From Ga0077555 sp050187415 (GTDB lineage Bacteria; Pseudomonadota; Alphaproteobacteria; Rhizobiales; Hyphomicrobiaceae), in assembly GCA_050187415.1 (NCBI GenBank), contig JBFWXN010000009.1, positions 1-64,000 on the forward strand: 64,000 nucleotides of DNA, given 5' to 3'. Shown in pieces: positions 17,072 to 26,974 of the stretch. Numbering within the stretch: the first letter of the stretch is position 1; each line of letters begins with the position of its first letter. The notes under the pieces were generated by a model that saw only the letters and a list, made by a program, of their open reading frames with translations, did no database searches and was not told the DNA's origin. A program made the translations under genes and the position numbers.

Positions 17072-17929
17072 ATGAGCCAGAAGGACATTACTCAGCCAGG
17101 GCCTCTCCTCGCCGGTAAGCGGGGACTCGTGATGGGCGTTGCCAATGAGCGCTCCATCGCGTGGGGCATAGCCAGAGCGTGCGCCCATCATGGTGCCAAG
17201 CTGGCCTTTACCTATCAAGGGGAGCAATTCGGACGTCGCGCGGTACCGCTTGCGGAGTCGGTCGGGTCCGATGTGATCGTGTCGTGCGATGTGGCCGACC
17301 TCGCCAGCGTCGATAACGTCTTCAGCGAGATCGAGAAGACCTGGGGCGGGCTCGACTTTATCGTGCACGCACTCGCGTTCTCGGATCGTCGGGAGCTGCA
17401 CGGTCGCTATTCGGATACGTCGCGCGACAATTTCACGAATACCATGGTCATTTCGTGCTTCTCGTTCACCGAGGTGGCCAAGCGCGCCGCCCCGCTGATG
17501 AAGAACGGCGGCTCGATGCTGACGCTGACCTACGGCGGCTCGCAGCGCGTCGTCCCATCGTACAATGTGATGGGCGTGGCGAAAGCGGCCCTCGAGGCGT
17601 CGGTGCGCTATCTGGCCGCCGATTTCGGCCAGCAGGGTATCCGGGTCAACGCCCTGTCCGCGGGTCCGATGCGAACACTCGCCGGCGCCGGCATTTCCGA
17701 CGCACGCATGATTTTCAATTATCAGGGTGACACCTCGCCATTGAAGCGCACGCCGACCCTCGACGAGGTAGGCGGCGCCGCGCTCTATCTGCTGTCCGAT
17801 CTGGCGGGCGCGGTCACGGGCGAAGTGCACTACGTGGACTGCGGCTACAACGCAGTATCCATGCCGTCGCTCGAAATGCTCAAAGAGCAGGAGGCGCAGG
17901 GCCACACTGCGCCGCATGCGGCCGAGTAG
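17072..17929 (+). CDS. fabI: Enoyl-ACP reductase FabI
   Basis: NADH-dependent enoyl-ACP reductase, 285 residues, last step of the fatty-acid elongation cycle and target of triclosan-type inhibitors. Nucleotide loop GVANERSIAWGIA, HALAFSD in place of the classical SDR NNAG, and the Y-x6-K active site SYNVMGVAKAALE are all present, and TGEVHYVDCGYN closes the fold. The ATG at 17072 gives the family-length protein. Third gene of the fab cluster. Confidence 0.95.
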   Translation: MSQKDITQPGPLLAGKRGLVMGVANERSIAWGIARACAHHGAKLAFTYQGEQFGRRAVPLAESVGSDVIVSCDVADLASVDNVFSEIEKTWGGLDFIVHALAFSDRRELHGRYSDTSRDNFTNTMVISCFSFTEVAKRAAPLMKNGGSMLTLTYGGSQRVVPSYNVMGVAKAALEASVRYLAADFGQQGIRVNALSAGPMRTLAGAGISDARMIFNYQGDTSPLKRTPTLDEVGGAALYLLSDLAGAVTGEVHYVDCGYNAVSMPSLEMLKEQEAQGHTAPHAAE

Positions 17930-18035
17930 CGACATCAGTTTCGGGTGCCGGGCCGAGTCGGGCCCCTCGCTCGTCAAGGACGATATACGGCTCCGTATGC
18001 GTTTTGCCGTTGGAAGCGGTAAGGACGAAACGGGC

Positions 18036-18890
18036 ATGATCGGTGTCTTCGATTCCGGCCACGGCGGCCTGACGGTGCTGAGCGCGCTACTGGGCCGCTT
18101 TCCCGGGCAGGCGTTCGTCTATCTCGGCGATCACGGTAACGCGCCTTACGGCGACCGCTCCGCCGATGACATCGTCGGGCTCACCCGAAAATCATGCGAA
18201 ACGCTGTTCGCGATGGGATGCCGCCTGGTCGTATTGGCTTGTAATACGGCAACTTGCGTTGCGGCGCGGCCGTTGCAGCGCGAATGGCTGCCGTCGAGCC
18301 CGTATGCCGGCATCTGCAACGTCATCGGCATCGCGGCTCCTACGGTGGAGGCCGCGACCCAGACCCCGTGGGGCGTCACGAGTCCGCAGTATCCTCAGAA
18401 GTACAACAGCGATGTCGTGGCGGTTTTCGGCACCACGCGAACGATCGCGTCCGGCGTCTATCCTGAGGAGATCCGCAAGCGATGCCCTCGGATAACGGTG
18501 GTCCAGCAGGCCTGCCCGCTGCTCGCCGGATCGATCGAAGCCGCGCGGCCCGAGGCGGAACTCGAGGTCATCGTCCGCGATGCCGTCTCGGCACTACGGG
18601 CGCAAATCGACGGGCAGGCGCCTCATCGCGCGATCCTCGGCTGCACCCACTACCCCCACGTCGAACACTTGTTCCGCCGGCATCTACCGAGGTTCACGCG
18701 TCTCCTTTCCCAGCCTGAGGTCGTGGCCGACAGCCTGGAGGACTACCTGGCGCGGCACCCCACCTATGCCGAGCCGTCCGGCGGTACAGGGCGGCTTCGG
18801 TTCCTCACGACGGGCGAACCCAAGACGGTGTCGCGCATAGCCCGTGTTCTTTGGCCCGCGGCGCCGGAGTTCGATAAACTCGCCGCATGA
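18036..18890 (+). CDS. murI: Glutamate racemase (MurI family)
   Basis: Cofactor-independent Asp/Glu racemase, 284 residues, supplying D-glutamate for peptidoglycan. The start IGVFDSGHGGLTVL is diagnostic. Both catalytic Cys are present, in LACNTATCVA and LGCTHYPHVE. An in-frame ATG at 17997 would add 13 residues; the 18036 start places the family motif at residue 2 and is preferred, but neither ribosome site is strong. The middle (GTTRTIASGVYPEEI) diverges from E. coli MurI, so a related aspartate/glutamate racemase is possible. Confidence 0.85.
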   Translation: MIGVFDSGHGGLTVLSALLGRFPGQAFVYLGDHGNAPYGDRSADDIVGLTRKSCETLFAMGCRLVVLACNTATCVAARPLQREWLPSSPYAGICNVIGIAAPTVEAATQTPWGVTSPQYPQKYNSDVVAVFGTTRTIASGVYPEEIRKRCPRITVVQQACPLLAGSIEAARPEAELEVIVRDAVSALRAQIDGQAPHRAILGCTHYPHVEHLFRRHLPRFTRLLSQPEVVADSLEDYLARHPTYAEPSGGTGRLRFLTTGEPKTVSRIARVLWPAAPEFDKLAA

Positions 18891-18926
18891 GGCTATTGCC
18901 GATCGACTGCTGGCCAAGACCGGTCA

Positions 18927-19202
18927 CTAACGATCCGATCGTCGCAACACCTCGATCAGCTCCGCCACTTTCTTGCGCTGCTCTTCGGCGTCGCCCGAGC
19001 GAATGGCATGCTCGACGCAATGTCCGACATGGTCCTCGAGCACCTGCTCTTCCACGCATCGCAACGCGGCACGAACGGCCGCGATCTGCGTTATCACATC
19101 GATACAGTAGCGATCCTCTTCCATCATGCGCGACAGGCCTCGCACTTGCCCCTCGATCCGCGACAGCCGCTTCAGACATTGCGATTTTGTCTCAGTCTGC
19201 AT
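18927..19202 (-). CDS. csoR: Copper-sensing repressor CsoR
   Basis: Four-helix-bundle Cu(I)-responsive repressor, 91 residues. The metal ligands C33, H58 and C62 have exactly the spacing of Mycobacterium tuberculosis CsoR (C36, H61, C65). The body SRIEGQVRGLSRMMEEDRYC is typical of the family. It is divergent from the copper ATPase and faces a shared operator region. Cu(I) binding should release the repressor and induce both genes. RcnR- or FrmR-like alternatives are unlikely given the ligand set and neighbour. Confidence 0.92.
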   Translation of the reverse strand: MQTETKSQCLKRLSRIEGQVRGLSRMMEEDRYCIDVITQIAAVRAALRCVEEQVLEDHVGHCVEHAIRSGDAEEQRKKVAELIEVLRRSDR

Positions 19203-19211
19203 ATTTGACGG

Positions 19212-19228
19212 ATACCCAATGGGGGTAT
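19212..19228. promoter_or_regulatory. Candidate CsoR operator
   Basis: Inverted repeat ATACCC-AATGG-GGGTAT in the 92-bp csoR/copA intergenic region, of the G/C-tract-flanked-by-TAT type described for CsoR operators. It starts ten bases upstream of the csoR start codon. A second related half-site cluster, TATACCCCC, lies at 19245-19253. Placement suits dual control of both divergent genes. Confidence 0.7.
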
Positions 19229-19294
19229 ACACGTCAAGCCTGAATATACCCCCAACCCGTATGCGTCGCTCAAGCGGAGCAGAAAGGCACGGAA

Positions 19295-21688
19295 ATGGCG
19301 CTGTCACACGCCCATGATCATTCCGATCATCGCGGTTGCACCCATGCACCCAATTCGCCGGAAGCTGCCGTAGATCCCGTCTGTGGCATGTCGGTGGGCG
19401 TGGCATCCGCTAAGCACACGTACGCTCACCGTGGCGAGACGTACTACTTCTGCAGTTCGCGCTGCAAATCGCGCTTCGAGGCCGATCCGGAGCGGTTCCT
19501 TGATCGGGACGCCAAGGCGCGCGCGGCGGCCGACGAGAAAAATGCCGAGCCCCAAGGTATCCTGTACACCTGCCCGATGCACCCCGAGGTTGTCCAGGAC
19601 GGTCCGGGCACGTGCCCCAAATGCGGCATGGCCCTCGAGCCGATGGGCGTTCCCCCTGCGGACGAAGGCCCGAACCCCGAGTTGGTTGATTTCCGCCACC
19701 GCTTCCTGGTCGGCGCGATCCTTTCCCTGCCGCTGGTCGCTATCGCCATGGCCCCGCATGTGGGCATTCCGGTTCACGACTGGGTTCCGCCACGCATCAC
19801 GCAATGGATCGAGCTTCTCCTGGCGACGCCGGTCGTCGTCTGGTGCGGCCTGCCGTTCATTGAGCGCGGCGTCGCGTCGATCCGCAATCGCAGCCCGAAC
19901 ATGTGGACGCTGATCGCGACTGGCGTGATCACCGCATACCTCTACAGCGTCGTTGCGGTGCTCGCTCCAGGCATCTTCCCTGTCACCGTTCGCGAGCACG
20001 GAGGTGTCGTCGGCGTTTATTTCGAGGCTGCGGCGGTTATCATCGTCCTGGTGCTGCTCGGCCAGATACTCGAGCTGCGGGCACGCGATCGCACCGGTGC
20101 AGCGATCCGTGCGCTCATGGATCTTGCCCCGAAAACGGCGCTGCGCATCACCGACGACGGCGCCGAGGCCGAAGTCGCGGTGGACGCCCTCGTGCCGGGC
20201 GACAAGGTGCGAATCCGTCCAGGCGAGGCCGTTCCCGTCGATGGCAGCGTCCTCGAGGGTCACTCGGGTGTCGACGAGCAACTCGTCACCGGCGAGCCGC
20301 TGCCCGTCGACAAGTCGCCCGGCGACAAGCTGACAGGCGGCACGCTCAATCGAACCGGCAGTCTGGTCATGACGGTCGAACGCGTCGGTGCGGACACGAT
20401 GCTCGCCCGCATCGTCGAGATGGTCGCAACCGCTCAGCGCACGCGTGCGCCGATCCAGGGCCTGGCCGACAAGGTCGCGGGGTATTTGGTGCCGGCGGTT
20501 GTGGGGATTGCGATGATCGCCTTTCTGGCTTGGCTGCTGATCGGTCCGCCGCCGGCACTCGCCCACGCGGTGATCGCGGCAGTCTCAGTTCTCATCATCG
20601 CCTGTCCGTGCGCGCTTGGTCTCGCCACGCCCATTTCCATCATGATGGCCACCGGCCGCGGCGCGCGCTCGGGCATTCTGATCCGCAACGCCGAAGCGCT
20701 GGAGCGGCTTGCCTCGGTCGACACGCTTGTCGTCGACAAGACCGGCACGCTGACGGCGGGCAGGCCCGTGCTCACCGACGTGAAACCGTATGGCGATACG
20801 AACGAGCAAGCGCTGCTGCACCTCGCCGCAAGCCTGGAGCGCGGCAGCGAGCATCCCCTGGCGCAGGCGATCGTCGCCGGCGCGCGCGCCCGCAACATTG
20901 CGCTCGTCGAGCCGGAGGCGTTCGACTCCGTGCCCGGCAAGGGGGCCCGCGGAGCCGTCGGGGGCCAGGATACCGCCCTCGGCAATGCCGCTTTGATGCA
21001 GGACCTTGCCATAGCTGTGTCGCATCACGATGCGGCTATTTCCGAACTCAGGCGTGACGGCAAAACGGCGCTCTATGTGTCGGCAGGGGGGCGGCTTGCC
21101 GGTATTCTCGCGCTCGCCGACGAAGTGAAGCCCACCACCCCGGCCGCGCTTTCCGCGCTGACCGAAAAGGGACTGCGCGTGATCATGGTGACCGGTGACG
21201 CCGGCGCGACAGCCGAGGCGGTCGCGCGCAAGTTGGGCATCACCGAGGTGTACGCAGGCGTTCTGCCGGAAGGCAAGGCCGAACTCGTCCGGCGTCTCAA
21301 GGCCGAGGGCCGCCGCGTTGCCGTTGCCGGCGACGGCGTCAACGATGCTCCGGCGCTCGCGGCGGCGGACGTCGGCATCGCCATGGGCACCGGCGCCGAC
21401 GTCGCAAAGGAGAGCGCCGGCATCACGCTGCCGGAAGGTGATCTGATGGGCATTGTTCGGGCACGCAGGCTCGCGGAGGCGACGCTTGCCAACATCCGCC
21501 AGAACCTCGCGTTCGCGTTCGGCTACAATGCCATCGGCGTGCCGCTGGCGGCGGGCGTCCTCTATCCGTTGGTCGGATGGTTGCTGTCGCCGATGATCGC
21601 CGCGGCCGCCATGAGCCTGTCGTCGGTCTCCGTGATCGGCAACGCTCTTCGCCTTGGTCGCGCGGACATCGACACGCCTCAGCGGTGA
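19295..21688 (+). CDS. copA: Copper-exporting P1B-type ATPase with YHS domain
   Basis: Inner-membrane Cu(I) efflux ATPase, 797 residues. The N-terminus has a His-rich segment, a YHS metal domain (CGM at 30-32, FCSSRC at 52-57) and a second heavy-metal-binding domain YTCPMHPEV...CPKCGM (91-112). The core has TGE at 332-334, the CPC ion-binding motif at 437-439, phosphorylation site D481 in DKTGTLT, SEHPLA and GDGVNDAPAL. It lacks the usual GMTCxxC HMA domains. The divergent csoR supports copper, though related SilP-like pumps carry silver. Confidence 0.94.
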   Translation: MALSHAHDHSDHRGCTHAPNSPEAAVDPVCGMSVGVASAKHTYAHRGETYYFCSSRCKSRFEADPERFLDRDAKARAAADEKNAEPQGILYTCPMHPEVVQDGPGTCPKCGMALEPMGVPPADEGPNPELVDFRHRFLVGAILSLPLVAIAMAPHVGIPVHDWVPPRITQWIELLLATPVVVWCGLPFIERGVASIRNRSPNMWTLIATGVITAYLYSVVAVLAPGIFPVTVREHGGVVGVYFEAAAVIIVLVLLGQILELRARDRTGAAIRALMDLAPKTALRITDDGAEAEVAVDALVPGDKVRIRPGEAVPVDGSVLEGHSGVDEQLVTGEPLPVDKSPGDKLTGGTLNRTGSLVMTVERVGADTMLARIVEMVATAQRTRAPIQGLADKVAGYLVPAVVGIAMIAFLAWLLIGPPPALAHAVIAAVSVLIIACPCALGLATPISIMMATGRGARSGILIRNAEALERLASVDTLVVDKTGTLTAGRPVLTDVKPYGDTNEQALLHLAASLERGSEHPLAQAIVAGARARNIALVEPEAFDSVPGKGARGAVGGQDTALGNAALMQDLAIAVSHHDAAISELRRDGKTALYVSAGGRLAGILALADEVKPTTPAALSALTEKGLRVIMVTGDAGATAEAVARKLGITEVYAGVLPEGKAELVRRLKAEGRRVAVAGDGVNDAPALAAADVGIAMGTGADVAKESAGITLPEGDLMGIVRARRLAEATLANIRQNLAFAFGYNAIGVPLAAGVLYPLVGWLLSPMIAAAAMSLSSVSVIGNALRLGRADIDTPQR

Positions 21689-21707
21689 CGCTGCGCCGAT
21701 CGGCGGC

Positions 21708-22718
21708 TCAGTTGTATCCGTAATACCCCTTGAACCACGCCACGAAACGCTCGACGCCCACCTCGATCGGCGTCGACGGCCTGAAGCCGACGTCGGCTGC
21801 CAGCGCGTCGATGTTGGCAAAGGTATCGGGCACGTCACCGGGCTGCATTGGCAGAAAGCGCTTCTGCGCCGTGCGCCCGAGCGCGGTTTCGAGGCAGCCG
21901 ATCAGGTGCATCAGTTGGACCGGCTGGTTGTTGCCGATGTTGTAAAGTCGGTAGGGAGCGCTGGATGTCGCGGGGTCGGGGTGTGCGCCGTTCCAGTCGG
22001 GGCTCGGAGCGGCGACACGATCGAGGACGCGCACCACGCCTTCCACGATGTCGTCGATGTAGGTGAAATCGCGGCTGTGCTGGCCGTCGTTGTAGACGTC
22101 GATCGGGTCGCCTTTGACGATGCGCGAGGCGAACAGGAAGACTGCCATGTCTGGGCGCCCCCAGGGGCCGTAGACGGTGAAGAAGCGCAACCCCGTCGTC
22201 GGCAGCCGGTAGAGGTGCGCGTAGCTGTGAGCCATCAGCTCGTTCGCCTTCTTGGTGGCCGCGTAGAGGCTGACCGGGTGGTCGACCGTATCCGGCTCCG
22301 AGAACGGCAGCTTGGTGTTGGCGCCGTAGACCGAGGACGATGACGCGTAAACCAGATGCTCGACGCCGTTGTGGCGGCAGCCCTCCAGCACGTTGATGAA
22401 CCCGGAGAGGTTCGAGTCGACGTAGGCGTGTGGATGGGTGGCCGCATAGCGCACGCCGGGCTGCGCTGCGAGGTTGATCACGCGCGCGGGGCGCACCTCG
22501 GCGAACAGACGAGCGGTTGCCTCGCGGTCGGCGATGTCGAGGTGCCGGAAGCTGAACGTTTGCAGCAAGGAAAGTTCGTCGAGCCGGGCCTTCTTCAGTT
22601 CGACGTCATAGTAGTCGTTGATGCTGTCGACGCCGATCACGTCATCGCCGCGTAAGGCCAGTGCGCGGCAGGTATGAAACCCGATGAAGCCTGCGGCACC
22701 TGTCACGAGAACCCGCAT
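21708..22718 (-). CDS. NAD-dependent sugar-nucleotide epimerase (UDP-glucuronate 4-epimerase type)
   Basis: Extended SDR, 336 residues, for envelope or exopolysaccharide precursor supply. NAD motif GAAGFIG at the N-terminus, catalytic ASSSSVYG and YAATK, and the segment GVRYAATHPHAYVDSNLSGF match UDP-glucuronate 4-epimerases closely. The ATG at 22718 has AGGAGG eight bases upstream; an upstream ATG would add an implausible basic leader. Convergent with copA by 19 bp. No glycosyltransferase is nearby, so it seems to stand alone. Confidence 0.87.
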   Translation of the reverse strand: MRVLVTGAAGFIGFHTCRALALRGDDVIGVDSINDYYDVELKKARLDELSLLQTFSFRHLDIADREATARLFAEVRPARVINLAAQPGVRYAATHPHAYVDSNLSGFINVLEGCRHNGVEHLVYASSSSVYGANTKLPFSEPDTVDHPVSLYAATKKANELMAHSYAHLYRLPTTGLRFFTVYGPWGRPDMAVFLFASRIVKGDPIDVYNDGQHSRDFTYIDDIVEGVVRVLDRVAAPSPDWNGAHPDPATSSAPYRLYNIGNNQPVQLMHLIGCLETALGRTAQKRFLPMQPGDVPDTFANIDALAADVGFRPSTPIEVGVERFVAWFKGYYGYN

Positions 22719-22829
22719 CGCGCTGCCTCCTCGTCGCTCGTGTGGCATGACCGGCGACACCATCGAACCCCGTCGTGCCGGGCCTTGGTGCCGCTTCAGC
22801 GTGAGCTTTGCAATACCCACCAGGGGCCG

Positions 22830-22929
22830 AGGCATGCATTATCTGCATGCCTACTTCCTTTCATTGTGCATTGCAATAAGGGCCGTCCTGAACCATGTTT
22901 CACAAACGGAAGAGGCGACTTAAGTCGCC
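22830..22929. repeat. Palindrome pair upstream of a small gene
   Basis: A 9-bp hairpin AGGCATGCA/TGCATGCCT (22830-22838 with 22844-22852) is followed by a 16-bp perfect palindrome GGCGACTTAAGTCGCC at 22914-22929. Both lie in the 244-bp gap upstream of the small gene at 22963. The second could be an operator or part of a leader hairpin. Confidence 0.45.
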
Positions 22930-22962
22930 CATTGGAATGGCGAAAACGCCACCACCTCAGAG

Positions 22963-23178
22963 ATGAGAGCAATCATGGCAACCAGGGTAGCTCCGGCGTC
23001 AGCCGGATCGGGCGCGGCCGCGTGCCACGCGACATCGGCCTCCCACGTCCTCAGCGACATCGTTCTGGCCGTCGCCGACGGGATCCGGTCCTACAAGGAG
23101 TTCAACGCGCGCGTGCAGCAGGGTGAAAGCTCGGTCGAAGCTGCGGCACGTGCGGTCCAGCACGTCGAGCGTCGCTGA
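22963..23178 (+). CDS. Hypothetical 71-residue protein
   Basis: No family recognised. The first 25 residues are Ala/Ser/Gly-rich; the rest is a likely amphipathic helix pair (VLSDIVLAVADGIRSYKEFNARVQ, then VEAAARAVQHVERR). A second in-frame ATG at 22975 is an equally likely start; neither has a strong ribosome site. No transmembrane segment. Placed between the epimerase and an isochorismatase-like gene, with palindromes upstream. Confidence 0.45.
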   Translation: MRAIMATRVAPASAGSGAAACHATSASHVLSDIVLAVADGIRSYKEFNARVQQGESSVEAAARAVQHVERR

Positions 23179-23321
23179 GACCAAAGCCGAACGGGGCGCG
23201 TAGCGGCACCGGCGTCCGCCGGTGCCGGAGAGGTCACCCGTTCAGCAGTGGCAGGTTGCGTCCACGTTTGCAGGACACGGCGGATCGGCGCTAGGCTCAC
23301 GCTCCAAACACGGAGACTGAG

Positions 23322-23876
23322 ATGCTCGCCGAACGCGATCGCGCGCAACTGCTGATCATCGACGTCCAGGAGAAGTTGGCGCCTCACATTGCCGATGGCA
23401 GTACGGCGGCGGCGAACTGCGAGCGTCTTGTGCGCTATGCACACCGGCTCGGCGTACCTGTTACGATCACCGAGCACTATCCGACCGGCCTCGGTTCGAC
23501 GCTCGCCCCTATCCGCGAGGCAGCCGGCAACGACACCCCGCGCCTCGAGAAGATTGCCTTCTCGTGCTGGCGCGACGCCGCCATCCGGTCCCGAATCGCC
23601 GACCTCGAAAGCGATGGCCGCGACCAGATCGTCGTCGCCGGCATGGAGACGCACGTCTGCGTGGGGCAAACCGTTCTCGATCTTCTGTCCGGCGGCAAAT
23701 CCGTTTTCGTCGTTGCCGATGCCGTTGGCTCGCGCCAGGCAAGGGTGCGCGACCTCGCTCTCGACCGCTTTCGTTCCGGCGGCGCAACGATCGTCGCCCA
23801 GGAGATGGTCGCCTTCGAATGGCTCGGCAGGGGCGACGATCCGGCATTCAAGGATCTCATTCGCCTGATCAAATGA
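23322..23876 (+). CDS. Isochorismatase-family cysteine hydrolase
   Basis: Cytoplasmic hydrolase, 184 residues. The catalytic triad of the family is visible: D14 in LLIIDVQEKL, K77 in LEKIAFSC and C113 in ETHVCVGQT. A cis-peptide-type VVAGMETHVCV segment precedes the Cys. Members hydrolyse isochorismate, nicotinamide, ureido- or carbamoyl-compounds; the substrate here is unknown. The ATG at 23322 follows GGAG by six bases. The next gene, an SDR, starts 29 bp downstream and is probably co-transcribed. Confidence 0.85.
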   Translation: MLAERDRAQLLIIDVQEKLAPHIADGSTAAANCERLVRYAHRLGVPVTITEHYPTGLGSTLAPIREAAGNDTPRLEKIAFSCWRDAAIRSRIADLESDGRDQIVVAGMETHVCVGQTVLDLLSGGKSVFVVADAVGSRQARVRDLALDRFRSGGATIVAQEMVAFEWLGRGDDPAFKDLIRLIK

Positions 23877-23905
23877 CATAAAACGACAGGATGGAGGAAA
23901 CCCGC

Positions 23906-24646
23906 ATGCGACTGAAAGATAAGGTGGCCATCGTCACCGGTGCTGCATCCGGCATGGGCGCGGAGACCGCCCGTATTTTCGCCCGCGAGGGAGCTTTCGT
24001 CATCCTCACCGACATGGACGCGGAGGGCGGCCGGACAGTCGCCCGCGAGATCGGCAACCGCGCGTCTTTCATGGTCCAGGATGTCTCCAAGGAAGACGAC
24101 TGGGCTCGCGTCGTCTCCGACACCCTGAAAACGCACGGCAAGATCGACATTCTGATCAACAATGCCGGCGTCTCGGGCTCCGATCCTGACCGGTTCTCGC
24201 TGAAGACCTGGGATCAGCAGATGGAGATCAACGCCAAGGGCGTTTTCCTGGGCATGCGCGCCGTAATCCCGGAGATGCAGAAGGTCAAGAAGGGCTCCAT
24301 TGTCAACATCTCGTCGATCTCCGGCATCATGGGGCAGGACTTCGTGCACATGGGCTACAACGCCGCCAAGGGCGCCGTCCGTACCATGACCAAGGCCGCC
24401 GCCGTGCAATTCGGCCGTGACAACATTCGTGTCAATTCGGTCCACCCCGGCGTCATGCCGCCCATGCGCACGTCGAAGATGAGCGCCGATCCGGAGGTTC
24501 GCGCCCGCATTCTGAAGGCGATTCCGATGAAGCGCTTTGGTGAGGTGCAGGAGGTCGCGAACGCCAACCTGTTCCTCGCCTCCGACGAGGCGTCGTATAT
24601 CTCCGGCGCCGAGCTTGTCGTGGACGGCGCCTTCGTGGCGCAGTAG
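23906..24646 (+). CDS. Short-chain dehydrogenase/reductase (classical)
   Basis: NAD(P)-dependent oxidoreductase, 246 residues, classical SDR. Nucleotide motif TGAASGMGAE, NNAG, catalytic Ser in NISSISG and Y-x3-K in GYNAAKG are complete. The ATG at 23906, with GGAGG eight bases upstream, gives the standard MRLKDKVAIVTG start and is preferred over 23891. An acidic residue after beta-2 (LTDMDAEG) suggests NAD(H). Substrate unknown. Confidence 0.87.
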   Translation: MRLKDKVAIVTGAASGMGAETARIFAREGAFVILTDMDAEGGRTVAREIGNRASFMVQDVSKEDDWARVVSDTLKTHGKIDILINNAGVSGSDPDRFSLKTWDQQMEINAKGVFLGMRAVIPEMQKVKKGSIVNISSISGIMGQDFVHMGYNAAKGAVRTMTKAAAVQFGRDNIRVNSVHPGVMPPMRTSKMSADPEVRARILKAIPMKRFGEVQEVANANLFLASDEASYISGAELVVDGAFVAQ

Positions 24647-24722
24647 GAACGCCGAAACCGAAGCCAACTGCTGCCGGTGCCGCGGGGACGGCGCCGGCGG
24701 CTCAACCGAGCGAGCAGGCCAG

Positions 24723-25928
<1,206 letters not shown>

Positions 25929-25985
25929 AGCCAGGAACCCAGGTGAAGGCGCAACGAGTGGTTGCGCTTCCCCTGCATCTTGCCC

Positions 25986-26762
25986 TCACCTGCGGCCGAC
26001 CTCACTCGGGTCGTAGGCGAGGCCCGAGGCGCCATATCCGCCGTCCACGTTGAGGACGTGCCCCGTCACCCACTGGCACTCGTCCGACGCCAGGTAGAGC
26101 GCCGCATTGGCCACGGCCTCGACGGTGCCGTAGGCGCCGGTCGGGATGCGGCTGAGATAGTTCTGCTTGCGCGACGGACCGTGCACGCTGATCCCGGTCT
26201 CGATCGGTCCGGGCGCGATGGCGTTGACCATCACGCCCTTCGATGAGAGTTCGACCGCCAGCACCTTGCAGACATGCATTACGGCAGCCTTCGATGCGCC
26301 GTAGGCGACGCCCCCCATGTTGCCGCGCTGGCCCGAGATCGAGCCGATCTGGATGATACGCCCGCCGCCTTGCGCCACCATACGCTCGGCCGCCGCCTTG
26401 GCCGTCAGGAACGAGCCGGTGAGATTGATCGCCATCACGCGGTTCCAGTCCTCGAGGCTCGTGTCGAGCGCGAGCTTGTGCATGCCGATGCCCGCGTTGT
26501 TGACTACGATATCGATCCGCCCGAGCCGCCCCACGGTCTCGGCAACCTGCGCCTCGCAGTCGGCCGCCACGGCCACATCGGCGCGCATCGCGTAGGCGGT
26601 TCCGCCGGCGTCGCTGATCGCCTTGGCCGTCGACTGAGCCTTTTCGAGATCGCGATCCGAGCACATGACGGCAGCACCCTCGGCCGCGAAGCGCTTTGAA
26701 ATCGCCCCGCCGAGTCCGCCGCCTGCGCCGGTCACCAGTGCGATCTTGTTCTTGAGCCTCAT
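25986..26762 (-). CDS. Short-chain dehydrogenase/reductase (classical)
   Basis: Classical SDR, 258 residues. TGAGGGLGGA cofactor loop, NNAG, Ser in IGSISGQ and Y-x3-K in AYGASKAAV are intact. CSDRDL after beta-2 suggests NAD(H). The ATG at 26762 has AAGGA eight bases upstream and gives the normal MRLKNKIALVTG start. It is convergent with gcdH. Substrate unknown. Confidence 0.87.
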   Translation of the reverse strand: MRLKNKIALVTGAGGGLGGAISKRFAAEGAAVMCSDRDLEKAQSTAKAISDAGGTAYAMRADVAVAADCEAQVAETVGRLGRIDIVVNNAGIGMHKLALDTSLEDWNRVMAINLTGSFLTAKAAAERMVAQGGGRIIQIGSISGQRGNMGGVAYGASKAAVMHVCKVLAVELSSKGVMVNAIAPGPIETGISVHGPSRKQNYLSRIPTGAYGTVEAVANAALYLASDECQWVTGHVLNVDGGYGASGLAYDPSEVGRR

Positions 26763-26974
26763 CGACGAATTCCTTTCGTTGGCAGTGCGCGAGGCGTCAG
26801 CGTCGGCGCCTTCCGGTCTGTGGTCAACATGCCCTCCGAGGGGACCCGGCGCCAGCAACGAGCGCCGCATCGTTTTTGACCGCAATCAAGCGTTCGGTCC
26901 CGAAACGCGCCCAGAATAAACAACCGGGCTCGCTTGACCGCAATCGAGACCTCGCTAATGGAAGGATGCTGCAA

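Noticed and set aside
19304..20566. Minus-strand 420-codon frame inside copA
   Set aside because: Antisense to a firmly identified copper ATPase; composition is Arg/Asp/His-rich as in shadow frames.
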